Under the pieces are notes generated by a model that worked only from the letters and a program-made list of their open reading frames with translations, made no database searches and had not been told where the DNA came from. This document shows positions 23,536 to 30,259 of a stretch of DNA of 37,199 bases, in pieces. The stretch covers positions 1 through 37,199 of IMG/VR virus record IMGVR_UViG_3300045996_000523; one strand, given 5' to 3'. The number at the start of each line of letters is the position of its first letter. The stretch's first letter is position 1. The translations under genes and the position numbers were made by a program. The stretch comes from a virus.

Positions 23536-23996
23536 TGCGGTTGGCGTCGGAGGGGCGAAATGGCTGGGTCGACTTTGGCGTGTTCCTGGTGTTGGGTGGC
23601 CTCGTCGTCTGGGCGTTCGCCACGTTCTCAGGCACCGGGACCAATGCACGCAAGGTCGGCGGAGGCGCCAGTCCGGCGTCGGTGGTGGTCAATTTGCCCG
23701 ACAAGATGATCGTGGTCGAGGCGACTGACGTACCAACGCAGCCGGTCGGCAGTCCGACGCCGACACCGGGGCCGTGCAGCTACGACCTGGGTATGGATGA
23801 TCTATGCTACTGGCAGGGCGAGGTGCCGCCGACCTCGACGCCGCTGGTGCCACCGTGCTGGGAGGGCTCGGCGACGCCGGGGGCGGCCTGCGAACGCATT
23901 CCGATCCCACCGACGCCGACGCCGACCGAGATCTGCGTCGGCTCGTATGGGGTCGGGAACTGTATCTGGCCGGGAACGCCGGCCGCCGGGAAGTGA
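23535..23996 (+). CDS. Membrane-anchored Pro/Thr/Cys-rich protein
   Basis: ATG 23535 overlaps the upstream stop (a GTG at 23532 is also possible). About 153 residues: one membrane helix at about 13-31 (DFGVFLVLGGLVVWAFATF), then an exposed-looking tail rich in Pro/Thr (PVGSPTPTPGP, PIPPTPTPTEI) with six cysteines. The repeated PTPTP linkers are like cell-surface stalks. No family is recognised; an envelope-facing role is likely. Confidence 0.6.
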   Translation: MRLASEGRNGWVDFGVFLVLGGLVVWAFATFSGTGTNARKVGGGASPASVVVNLPDKMIVVEATDVPTQPVGSPTPTPGPCSYDLGMDDLCYWQGEVPPTSTPLVPPCWEGSATPGAACERIPIPPTPTPTEICVGSYGVGNCIWPGTPAAGK

Positions 23997-24009
23997 GCAA
24001 GAGGTCAAT

Positions 24010-24399
24010 ATGCCGTTTACGGGCGAGGTGATCCACGGTTGGCGAATTGCACGGATGACTGATGGTCGTCGACCGATGCACGGCACCGGGGTCGCCGCGT
24101 GGGTCGACGAGCCGGTGATCGAACTCGTCAAGGGGCACCGTCACATCCGGGCGAAGGGCCAGGCCGGGATCGACCCGGAGATCGTGCTCGGGCGTGCCCT
24201 CCACGCGGCGCTGGTAGATGACCACCGAGAGGCATGGGAACGGCAGGAGTTCGAGGATGCGGACCGGATTGCGGACGCTCTGCTCCTTCACGAGCGGATA
24301 CGAGAGATCCGCGAGAACGGATGGGCCGCCCGTCGCGTGAATGCAAAAGCGGCCCGCATGAAGATCAACGCAGCGACATCAAGCGCGAAAGGGAGCTAA
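24010..24399 (+). CDS. Hypothetical helical protein
   Basis: A 129-residue protein with GAGGTCAAT before ATG 24010. It is charged and helical in its second half (ALVDDHREAWERQEFEDADRIADALLLHERIREIRE, shown in pieces: DHREAWERQEFEDADRI, LHERIREIRENG). It begins with a basic beta-like part. No family recognised. Confidence 0.55.
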   Translation: MPFTGEVIHGWRIARMTDGRRPMHGTGVAAWVDEPVIELVKGHRHIRAKGQAGIDPEIVLGRALHAALVDDHREAWERQEFEDADRIADALLLHERIREIRENGWAARRVNAKAARMKINAATSSAKGS

Positions 24400-24402
24400 C
24401 AC

Positions 24403-24846
24403 ATGGCAGTCACGAATAGGTGGTACGGTGAGGCGATCGTCTGCGCCTTTGACAAGGAGATCGACTACCTCGCCGACAATATCGCGGTGACGCTACATAC
24501 GGTGACGTACACGCCGGACCAAGACACACACATCTACCGAAACCAAGTCACCAACGAACTCGGCACCGCCAACGGTTACACCGCTGGCGGGCAGAACCTC
24601 GGCACCAAGACGAACACCTACACCGGGGCAACCAATGTCATCATGTTCGGCGCGGCGGATGTGGTCTGGACGGCGACGGGCACGTTGACGGCGCGGACGG
24701 CGGTGGTGTCCGACATCACGCCGGGCACGGCTGCCACCAACCCGCTGCTGACCTATCACCAGAGCGACGTCGACGTGAGCGCCACGGATGCCTCGTGGAC
24801 GTTCGACATCCCTGCGGCGGGCATTGCGACGGTCACGGTCGGCTAA
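24403..24846 (+). CDS. Probable accessory virion protein
   Basis: A 147-residue beta-rich protein with GGGAG before ATG 24403. It contains NRWYGEAIVCAFDKEIDYL, then many Thr/Gly/Asn residues (NELGTANGYTAGGQNLGTK) and a final beta strand set. Composition and length look like virion decoration or tip proteins. Small, soluble, Thr-rich proteins like this accompany structural genes. Family not recognised. Confidence 0.6.
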   Translation: MAVTNRWYGEAIVCAFDKEIDYLADNIAVTLHTVTYTPDQDTHIYRNQVTNELGTANGYTAGGQNLGTKTNTYTGATNVIMFGAADVVWTATGTLTARTAVVSDITPGTAATNPLLTYHQSDVDVSATDASWTFDIPAAGIATVTVG

Positions 24847-24863
24847 CGGATCGGGGGAACAGG

Positions 24864-25271
24864 GTGAAGAAGGCAATCGTTTTTGGTGTCGCGCTGGTAG
24901 TCATGGCGCTCAGTGCGCCGTCGGCGTCGGCGCAGACGACCGGCACGGCGAAACTCTACGACCTCGATGGCAACCTCGTCGGCACCGTCACCGACCCTTC
25001 CGCGACGTTCGCCCGCACTGGGCCGTTCGTCTATGTCAGCGGAACCCTGACGAATACCGAAGGCAACGTGAGTCAGTTCACGTCGATCCTGCTCGACACG
25101 GCGGGCGGCTGCGAGGAAGGGGTGCTCGTGCTCGGCCAGTTCCCCGGCGTGCCGAGCAGCGAGCTCCGCCTGACGGGCGTCGATGACAACCTGCTCTGCA
25201 AGTTTCCGCTGGGAAACGTCGCCAGCCAGTCCACCGAGAACTTCCTGAACCGGGTGTTTGCCACCATTTAG
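24864..25271 (+). CDS. Secreted protein with signal peptide
   Basis: GTG 24864 with GGGGGAACAGG upstream gives 135 residues. It starts with a textbook signal peptide: KK, hydrophobic core (AIVFGVALVVMALSA) and ASA-Q cleavage site near residue 24. The mature part is small, beta-rich and has two cysteines that could form a disulphide. It would be exported by the host Sec system during infection. A role outside the membrane (for example surface change or exclusion) is inference. Confidence 0.6.
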   Translation: MKKAIVFGVALVVMALSAPSASAQTTGTAKLYDLDGNLVGTVTDPSATFARTGPFVYVSGTLTNTEGNVSQFTSILLDTAGGCEEGVLVLGQFPGVPSSELRLTGVDDNLLCKFPLGNVASQSTENFLNRVFATI

Positions 25272-25286
25272 CAACAGGAGGGCACC

Positions 25287-25505
25287 ATGGGTGTTCGCTA
25301 CATCACCACGATCCACTACCTCGACCCGGAGGGCAATGCAGCGGTTGAGGAGCGCAGTTTCACGGGTCTCGACGCCGACGCGGTTGCGATTGCGACTGAC
25401 GCCGGCAACTGCGCCGCCGAGGCGTTGAGCGAAAACTCCTATACGCCCGAGGGGTCGGTGGTGGTCACGGTGAACATTTCGCATGAACACTTCGCCGATC
25501 AGTAG
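25287..25505 (+). CDS. Small hypothetical protein
   Basis: A 72-residue protein with AGGAGGGCACC before ATG 25287, a strong ribosome-binding site. It is acidic and predicted alpha/beta (RYITTIHYLDPEGNAAVEE, then a helix, then a strand VVVTVNISHEHF). No family recognised. Confidence 0.6.
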   Translation: MGVRYITTIHYLDPEGNAAVEERSFTGLDADAVAIATDAGNCAAEALSENSYTPEGSVVVTVNISHEHFADQ

Positions 25506-25513
25506 CCTAGGCA

Positions 25514-27646
25514 GTGCCATCCAATGTCGCCACTACCAGCCGGATAGCGAATAGCGGAGCGTGGGCGGGCCGATCCGGGTTTGCAACCGCGTCGGCCCTC
25601 TACGTTCTCAGTCAGAACACCTCCACCGGCAAGCTCCAGGTCAGTAGCTCCACCAACGGCACGACCTGGACGCTGCACGACAACACCAACGCGCCCACCA
25701 ACTTCTCCGCTACACATCCCTACTCCGGCTATCTCCAGGGCGCGGGTCGGACCGGCGCGGGATACCTCTACGTCATCTACTTCAACGCCGCGAACTCCTG
25801 CCGCGTCCGCCGATTCAACACGGCGACGAATACGTGGGAAACCACGGATGTCGGCACGAACGTCAGCGCATCCAGCATCACCAACACCCTCAACGTCGGC
25901 CTCGTCGTTCGCTCCGATGGCGATGTCATTGCCTTCTTCCATGTGGTCGCAACCGGCCTCAATTATTCCCGCTACGAAGGGGCGTCGTGGTTCAATGCGG
26001 CGGTTCAGGCGGTGGCCTCTGCCTGGGTCAATAGTGTCGCCATCGACTCCGCCGACCGGACCTACTTCACCTACGCCGACAACACGAATAACGACAACAC
26101 CTACCGCACCCTGAACGCGGCGAATGCGTTAGGGACCGAGACGGACTTCGACGCCACGGCACATACCACCGCCAAACTGCGCTACGCCGGCAGCGCCGTT
26201 TACCACGAGGGCACGGCGGAGCGCCTCTTCGCGATCGGACGCGACACCGGCGGTGAGATCGACGGCTACACCGGCACCATCGGCGCGACGCTCGGCACGC
26301 AGACGGCCGTGCAGGGTATCTCGACCTCGGTCGCGCCGAACCTGACGAGCACCGACGTTTCGTTCTTCGGCACCGGCTCGGCGGGGCGCGTGCATGTCGT
26401 GTGGGGCACCGCAAACGCCTTCCTTCACGATGTCTCGACAACGGCGGCGGCACCATATACGTTCGGCACCGACATCACCATCCTCTCCGGTCTCGCCGAT
26501 GCCGATGTCTGCCCGCAGTGGATCAACGGCCTTTCCGGTCTCGGCGTCCTCTATCAAGAGTCGGGCACGGTCAAGGTCGAGTGGATCACCGCGCCGACGC
26601 CGCCCGGCTCACCCGGCACCCTGACGGTCGCGACGGCGACGGCGACAGCCGATGCCGAGGACGTGACATTCGACGCCGCCTCGAACATGACGGTGGCCGC
26701 GGCGACGGCGACGGCACAGGCGCAGGCCGTCGACCTGACGGGGGGTGGTGGCGGCATCAGCGCCACCCTGACGGTGACGGCCGCGACGGCGACGGCGCAG
26801 GCCGAGGCTATCACCTTTGATACCGCAGCGATCCTCACCGTCGCGCCGGCCACCGCCACAGCCGCGGCGCAAGCGATCACCTTCGATGCAGCATCGGCCC
26901 TAACGATCGCGCCGGCGACGGCGACGGCAGCGGGGCAAGCGGTCAACCTCGCGGCGGCGCAGGCCGCGACGTTCACGGTTGGCGCCGCAACAGCCACGGC
27001 GCAGGCCGAGGCCGTAACGTTCGATACAGCGGCGAGGCTGGTCGTCGCAGCGGCAACGGCAACCGCGCAAGCGGAAGCGGTCACGTTCGACACAGCGGCA
27101 CGGCTGATAGCCGGAGATGCTGCCGCCACGGCGCAGGCGCAAGGCGTGACGTTCGATGCCGCCGCGTCGCTGACGCTCTCGCCAGCGACCGCGACGGCAC
27201 AGGCCGGGTCGGTTGCGCTCGGTGCCGGCGCAGCTGCCAGTCTCGCCGTGATCGCAGCCACCGCAGCCGCGCAGGGCGAAGCGGTCACGTTCGACGCCGG
27301 TGCCACGTTTACGACCACCCCTGCAACCGCAGCCGCGCAGGGCGAAGGCGTCACCTTCGACGCGGCTGCCGTCTTCGCTGCTATCGCCGCCGCCGCAACG
27401 GCACAAGCCGAGGGCGTGGCGCTTACTGGTGCCGCCAGTGGAGCCGCGGCAATGATCGCCAGCGCGGCAACAGCGACCGCCCAGGCGGGCGCGGTTGTCC
27501 TAACAGGAGGAGCGCCGATCACCGGCCCGGTGATCGTCTACCTAGCTGGGCCGGTGGTGGCCGCTCCCTATGACGCTGGCGACACCGACGCGGAGTATGC
27601 TGCCGGCACACACACTCTCACCTACGCAGCAAGCAGTGGAGACTAA
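25514..27646 (+). CDS. Large virion-like protein with Ala/Thr repeat tail
   Basis: A 710-residue protein from GTG 25514, behind a weak ribosome-binding site. Residues 1-365 look like a beta-propeller or sialidase-like fold with recurrent SxDG/Trp-type blades (SSTNGTTWTLHDNTNAP, VVRSDGDVIAFFHV, SVAIDSADRTYFTYADN, RVHVVWGTANAF). From about residue 370 to 675 are about 13 repeats of 22-25 residues, with core ATATAQAEAVTFDTAA. The C-terminus is a small polar cap. A tail fibre or adhesin with a rigid stalk is the likely role. No catalytic residues are shown. Confidence 0.7.
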   Translation: MPSNVATTSRIANSGAWAGRSGFATASALYVLSQNTSTGKLQVSSSTNGTTWTLHDNTNAPTNFSATHPYSGYLQGAGRTGAGYLYVIYFNAANSCRVRRFNTATNTWETTDVGTNVSASSITNTLNVGLVVRSDGDVIAFFHVVATGLNYSRYEGASWFNAAVQAVASAWVNSVAIDSADRTYFTYADNTNNDNTYRTLNAANALGTETDFDATAHTTAKLRYAGSAVYHEGTAERLFAIGRDTGGEIDGYTGTIGATLGTQTAVQGISTSVAPNLTSTDVSFFGTGSAGRVHVVWGTANAFLHDVSTTAAAPYTFGTDITILSGLADADVCPQWINGLSGLGVLYQESGTVKVEWITAPTPPGSPGTLTVATATATADAEDVTFDAASNMTVAAATATAQAQAVDLTGGGGGISATLTVTAATATAQAEAITFDTAAILTVAPATATAAAQAITFDAASALTIAPATATAAGQAVNLAAAQAATFTVGAATATAQAEAVTFDTAARLVVAAATATAQAEAVTFDTAARLIAGDAAATAQAQGVTFDAAASLTLSPATATAQAGSVALGAGAAASLAVIAATAAAQGEAVTFDAGATFTTTPATAAAQGEGVTFDAAAVFAAIAAAATAQAEGVALTGAASGAAAMIASAATATAQAGAVVLTGGAPITGPVIVYLAGPVVAAPYDAGDTDAEYAAGTHTLTYAASSGD
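26621..27525 (+). repeat. About 13 Ala/Thr-rich repeats of 22-25 codons
   Basis: Each unit runs roughly L/FTVxPATATAQAEAVTFDTAA. Two units near 26990-27110 are nearly identical. Units ending in LTGG instead of TFD occur about every fourth repeat. DNA is very GC-rich (GCGACGGCGACG) and prone to slippage. Confidence 0.8.
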
Positions 27647-27648
27647 CG

Positions 27649-27960
27649 ATGATTGAGCACACGATAGCGACCAATCTGCACGTCATCCCGCCCGTGGTGA
27701 CGCTTGCCACCGGCGATCGGATGGTGCGCCGGTTTGCAGCCGGCAAGACGATCACGGGCCGGTCGGTGACGATGGAACGGCTCGGCACCGATCCGCCAGT
27801 CCTGACGCCCGCACTGGTCGAGTTGCAGGCGAACGAGACGGACGGGCTCACCGTCATCATCATCGGAGGCGATCGTGGCCGGAGCTATCTGCTCACCGCC
27901 ACATTCACGGCTGGAGCGGAGATTTGGTCACGACAACTCACGGTACGGGTGAGGCCGTGA
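27649..27960 (+). CDS. Hypothetical protein, end of rightward late operon
   Basis: A 103-residue beta-rich protein starting three bases after the repeat protein stop. It contains HVIPPVVTLATGDRMVRRF, LTPALVELQANETDGL and a final strand pair (YLLTATFTAGAEIW, QLTVRVRP). The small beta-sandwich layout resembles the fibre-linked protein at 18376 in outline. Its end overlaps the leftward regulator gene tail-to-tail by 33 bases. Confidence 0.6.
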   Translation: MIEHTIATNLHVIPPVVTLATGDRMVRRFAAGKTITGRSVTMERLGTDPPVLTPALVELQANETDGLTVIIIGGDRGRSYLLTATFTAGAEIWSRQLTVRVRP

Positions 27961-28155
27961 CTCTATCGGCTGCGGGTCGTACCCCATCGCCTCGCGTTGG
28001 CGGTCGATCTCGGCGCGCTCAAAGCGCCGGTATCCGCTCGGCAGTTTGATCGTGCGAACCATGCCCTTGTCAGCCCAGCGGCGCAGACCGCTCGGACTCA
28101 CGCCGAGCATCCTGGCGGCCTGGGTGATGGTCAGCAGTTTCGGCGTGTCGGTCAT
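27928..28155 (-). CDS. MerR/excisionase-like helix-turn-helix regulator
   Basis: A 75-residue leftward gene. ATG at 28155 has GGAG eight bases upstream; a longer form starting at 28185 is possible. LLTITQAARMLGVSPSGLRRWADKGM is the helix-turn-helix and IKLPSGYRRFERAEIDRQ the wing, as in MerR-type, BldC-like and Xis-like small DNA-binding proteins. It faces the early operon over a region with an inverted repeat at both -35 boxes, so it probably regulates itself and the rightward genes. Excisionase function would need an integrase, which is not in the window. Confidence 0.85.
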   Translation of the reverse strand: MTDTPKLLTITQAARMLGVSPSGLRRWADKGMVRTIKLPSGYRRFERAEIDRQREAMGYDPQPIESRPHPYRELS

Positions 28156-28176
28156 CGTTGAATCTCCATGTATCAA

Positions 28177-28210
28177 GTCTACCATATTGCGTCAATATTC
28201 TCTATTGACA
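28177..28210 (-). promoter_or_regulatory. Leftward promoter region for the regulator
   Basis: On the complement TTGACG (28195-28190) lies 15-17 bases from GATACA/TACATG, and TTGTCA (28210-28205 complement) lies 19 bases from TATGGT. Either could drive the regulator gene; the 19-base spacer would be notable for MerR-type control. The exact start is not decidable from sequence. Confidence 0.4.
28191..28209. promoter_or_regulatory. Perfect inverted repeat, candidate operator
   Basis: GTCAATA-TTCTC-TATTGAC has 7-base perfect arms around a 5-base centre. The right arm lies in the rightward -35 box (TTGACA), the left arm in a leftward TTGACG box. It sits between the divergent regulator and early operon, so binding of a dimeric regulator would block or tune both. 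Confidence 0.65.
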
Positions 28211-28233
28211 AAGTTTACACAGTCTGTCATACT
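28205..28233 (+). promoter_or_regulatory. Rightward early promoter
   Basis: TTGACA (28205-28210), exactly 17 bases, then CATACT (28228-28233, four of six matches to TATAAT). It fits sigma70-type promoters and lies in the most AT-rich intergenic segment. The first gene starts at 28278 with AAGGAG at 28264-28269. Confidence 0.7.
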
Positions 28234-28277
28234 ACGCAGGCAGCCAGGACGAACGCACACACGAAGGAGTGACCAGG

Positions 28278-28502
28278 ATGACCAGCGAAATTCAGACCTA
28301 CGTCATCGACGGCGACGTGTACGTGGATCACCCGCGCTTGGGCCGCATTCTCGATCCGCGTGTCTACTGTCCGCACGGTGTCCGGTACGCTCCTGATGAC
28401 CTCGGACGCGCGGCACGATGCGGTGGGTGCGAGGCTGCCAGCGCGTATTTCGACGAGATGGAGGCGCGTGCTCACGCCCACATTCCGGCGCGGCTCGGCT
28501 AG
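28278..28502 (+). CDS. Small Cys-containing early protein
   Basis: A 74-residue protein, first gene of the early operon, with AAGGAG eight bases before ATG 28278. It is acidic, with YCPHGVRYAPDD and ARCGGCEAAS, spaced like a small zinc site. No family recognised; early position suggests host take-over or regulation. Confidence 0.65.
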   Translation: MTSEIQTYVIDGDVYVDHPRLGRILDPRVYCPHGVRYAPDDLGRAARCGGCEAASAYFDEMEARAHAHIPARLG

Positions 28503-28531
28503 TTGACGTCCGCGCACCGTGGCGGTACGCT
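28503..28531 (+). promoter_or_regulatory. Possible second early promoter
   Basis: TTGACG (28503-28508), 17 bases, TACGCT (28526-28531). It lies in the short gap before the next gene. The -10 is weak, but spacing is ideal and the -35 matches the nearby TTGACA/TTGACG boxes. Confidence 0.4.
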
Positions 28532-28566
28532 TGCCACCACGTCGACCAACCCAAGGAGCGCCGGTC

Positions 28567-28887
28567 ATGGAATGCAGAGTCTGTCGCGGTCGCGGTTTCC
28601 TCGCTGAACACCCCGAAGGCGTGACGTGTGATGAGTGCTTCGGCACGGGTCGATACGTCTCGACGGTGATCTACAAGGCGTCGGCGGGCGTCTGGCGACA
28701 GGCGGCACGCATCGCCGAGGAGCGCCACCCATTCTTGTGCCAACTCATGCGTAACGCCGCATTTCTGGTGCCTGACGATCAGTGGGTCGGTGTCCGCGTT
28801 CCGGTCATCGACGGCGGCGACTTGCGCTGGTATCGGCATGACGCTGAGCAGATGATCCGCGCCGCCACCCAACAAGCAGCCACGTAG
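28567..28887 (+). CDS. DnaJ-type zinc-finger protein
   Basis: A 106-residue protein with AAGGAG eight bases before ATG 28567. CRVCRGRGFL and CDECFGTGRY match the CxxCxGxG pairs of the DnaJ cysteine-rich domain, binding one zinc. The J domain is missing; the rest is a helical, basic part (SAGVWRQAARIAEERHPFL). Phages often have such stand-alone zinc fingers; function unknown. Confidence 0.7.
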   Translation: MECRVCRGRGFLAEHPEGVTCDECFGTGRYVSTVIYKASAGVWRQAARIAEERHPFLCQLMRNAAFLVPDDQWVGVRVPVIDGGDLRWYRHDAEQMIRAATQQAAT

Positions 28888-28943
28888 ATGAGTTCCGTAA
28901 TGCCGGCGCAGCGAGCGTCGCGCTCCACCATCCTCCATCCTCC

Positions 28944-28968
28944 GCCGGCGGGTGTCCTCCCCGCCGGC
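28944..28968 (+). terminator. GC-rich hairpin after the DnaJ-type gene (no T-tract)
   Basis: GCCGGCGGG and CCCGCCGGC pair perfectly over 9 bp with a 7-base loop. No run of T follows, so it is at most a weak intrinsic terminator, or the first stem of the structured RNA downstream. Confidence 0.45.
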
Positions 28969-28985
28969 ACCGGGAAGCCCCTTGC

Positions 28986-29381
28986 CGGGCTCTCCCGTTC
29001 GACCGACTACTGCCCCCTTTCGGCGATGAAATCGACGGCATCCCGGCAGGTGTCAAGCGGGAACTTGTTGGCAGTAGTCGGTCGAACGGGCGGGCGTGAC
29101 ATCGGGCTCTTCCGTTCGACCGATCGCCAGTCGTGCAATTGCCGCGTGGCAATGTTGTCGCATCAGACGTGTCGGAAGCGCGCGGTGAATGCGTACAAAC
29201 GGCTTTGGGGAATTTCTCGGCGGTCGGTCGAACGGGCGGGCGTGGTGTCTGCTTACCGAGCTCTTCCGTTGTGCTCCTGTCGTCCGTGTTTGGCTGCGTG
29301 ATTGACCAGCGCCGCGCAGCCGAGACAAACGGTAGGGGTGCCGCATGGGCGGCAGGGGCACAACGGGCGGGCGTGGTGCTC
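28986..29381 (+). ncRNA. Three tandem long stem-loop units, candidate structured RNA
   Basis: Unit 1 arms 28994-29014 / 29070-29090 (21 bp perfect), unit 2 arms 29112-29128 / 29219-29235 (17 bp, one G-U), unit 3 arms 29266-29289 / 29343-29366 (up to 24 bp with several G-U). Each stem extends outward by the same GCTCTyCCGTT / AACGGGCGGGC boxes with one shared mismatch, followed by unpaired CGTGRTG/CGTGACA. Inserts of 55, 90 and about 53 bases are unrelated. Arm differences in unit 3 are matched on the other side (GTTCGACC/GGTCGAAC against GTTGTGCT/GGCACAAC). The G-U pairs form only in the rightward transcript. Function unknown. Confidence 0.65.
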
Positions 29382-29443
29382 GTTCACGCATGATGGAGAG
29401 GAGGTGCTTATCGACTAGCACGACGCCATAGTCAAGTCACGAA

Positions 29444-29473
29444 GACGGCGAGACGATTGCTCGCCTCGCCGTC
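29444..29473 (+). terminator. GC-rich hairpin at end of the structured region (no T-tract)
   Basis: GACGGCGAG (29444-29452) and CTCGCCGTC (29465-29473) pair perfectly with a 12-base loop that offers a second register. There is no T-tract. It may be the last stem of the RNA element, a processing site or a weak terminator before the gene at 29502. Confidence 0.45.
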
Positions 29474-29501
29474 TCACGTTCCCACCGGAAGGATACATGA
29501 C

Positions 29502-29780
29502 ATGGAGCCTGACTACCATCTTGCAAAGTGCCATATCTGCGGCACGATGCGGAGTTATGACGCGCACAATCGCACGCTCCTGCCGTGCGCGCACGAGTGG
29601 GAGATCCGGAGCAAGGTGAAGCCGTGGCACCTTCATCCGCGCTGGCTTGATCCGGCGTTCTGGGCGCACGTTCGTGTGCTCTTCATTGCGGATGAGACCA
29701 AGGCCAAGCGGGACAGGGCGCGGCGACAAGCGTTGAAGCGAGCCCGCGCCAATGGCGTCGCCGAAGGCGGTGCGGCATGA
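29502..29780 (+). CDS. Small zinc-finger-like protein
   Basis: A 92-residue protein with GGAAGGA before ATG 29502. CHICGTMRSYD is followed about 20 residues later by CAHEWEI, a Cys/His set that may bind zinc. The C-terminus is strongly basic (KAKRDRARRQALKRARANG), as in nucleic-acid-binding proteins. Stop overlaps the next ATG. Family not recognised. Confidence 0.6.
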   Translation: MEPDYHLAKCHICGTMRSYDAHNRTLLPCAHEWEIRSKVKPWHLHPRWLDPAFWAHVRVLFIADETKAKRDRARRQALKRARANGVAEGGAA

Positions 29781-29884
29781 GCGATCAGCTGCCCGCGCTG
29801 GCGATCTATCGTCACGTCAACCGCTACCGACGTCGGCGCTTGCTGCGCTGGCCGTGGCGATTTAGCCGAATGAGGATGCTGTGA
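29777..29884 (+). CDS. 35-residue Arg-rich protein
   Basis: ATGA overlap at the start and TGATG overlap at the end couple it to both neighbours. It is very basic (NRYRRRRLLRWPWRFSRMRM). Small size makes it uncertain, but the tight coupling fits the operon style. Could bind nucleic acid. Confidence 0.45.
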   Translation: MSDQLPALAIYRHVNRYRRRRLLRWPWRFSRMRML

Positions 29885-30111
29885 TGGCCCTGACATACAG
29901 TCCTGCCGTGATTGCGCGCCGGTACCCCGCTGTCACACAGCCGGCCTCGGCGAATGGGACTGAGGTGGCAAAGCAACTCCGCGTCTGCGCATGGTGCGAG
30001 CGCGAGCGCCATGCGACGCACATGTACTGGTTGCGCTGCCGTAATAACGATCACCAGGTCTGCGTCGACTGCCTCCGGCACGCGGCGCGGACAGGACAGC
30101 GGCCGTCATGA
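29884..30111 (+). CDS. Small zinc-ribbon protein
   Basis: A 75-residue protein with a C-terminal zinc-binding pattern: CAWCERERHATHMYWLRC, then VCVDCLRH. GTG 29881 or ATG 29884 may start it. Such CxxC...CxxC ribbons bind one zinc; partner unknown. Overlaps next ATG by four bases. Confidence 0.6.
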   Translation: MALTYSPAVIARRYPAVTQPASANGTEVAKQLRVCAWCERERHATHMYWLRCRNNDHQVCVDCLRHAARTGQRPS

Positions 30112-30251
30112 CGAGCCGGGAGCGCGGCCGTCATGAGTGGCGACGATTCGGCCAGGCGCTGATCGAACTACTGGTGGCGGTCGCGTTCCTGATCGCCTTC
30201 GTGATGCTGACCGACTGGTGGCTGGGGCTCACGTACCAGCCGTACCCATAG
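30108..30251 (+). CDS. 47-residue membrane protein
   Basis: ATGA overlap with the upstream stop. Basic start (TSRERGRHEWRRF), one membrane helix (ALIELLVAVAFLIAFVMLTD) and a short Trp/Pro tail. Function unknown; the positive-inside rule would put its N-terminus in the cytoplasm. Confidence 0.5.
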   Translation: MTSRERGRHEWRRFGQALIELLVAVAFLIAFVMLTDWWLGLTYQPYP

Positions 30252-30259
30252 GAAACCCC

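Larger units (their letters stand above)
28888..29501. other. 614-base noncoding, highly structured region
   Basis: No open frame here has convincing coding character or a ribosome-binding site. The stretch starts with a 9-bp hairpin (28944-28968), carries three tandem long stem-loops (28986-29381), a small hairpin GTGCT...AGCAC near 29404-29421, and ends with a 9-bp hairpin (29444-29473). An AGAGGAGG sequence at 29397-29404 has no useful reading frame after it. It lies between early regulators and recombination/replication genes. Confidence 0.7.

Noticed and set aside
26554-27522. 322-codon leftward frame opposite the Ala/Thr repeats
   Set aside because: It is the mirror of a GC-rich Ala-coding repeat (GCN/NGC read as Ala on both strands); no ribosome-binding site and no independent features.
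28888-29301. 137-codon rightward frame through the structured region
   Set aside because: No ribosome-binding site, odd composition, and it runs through the inverted-repeat handles, whose pairing explains the sequence better. The leftward frames here (for example 29053-29421) fail for the same reason and merely repeat ARPFDR from the handles.
28986-29381. CRISPR array or integron attC sites
   Set aside because: Only three units, handles are long inverted repeats around variable inserts rather than direct repeats with short spacers, and the GTT/AAC order is opposite to attC core sites. No cas or integrase gene is near.
28986-29381. Diversity-generating retroelement or retron
   Set aside because: No reverse transcriptase is encoded in the window, and there is no template/variable repeat pair.
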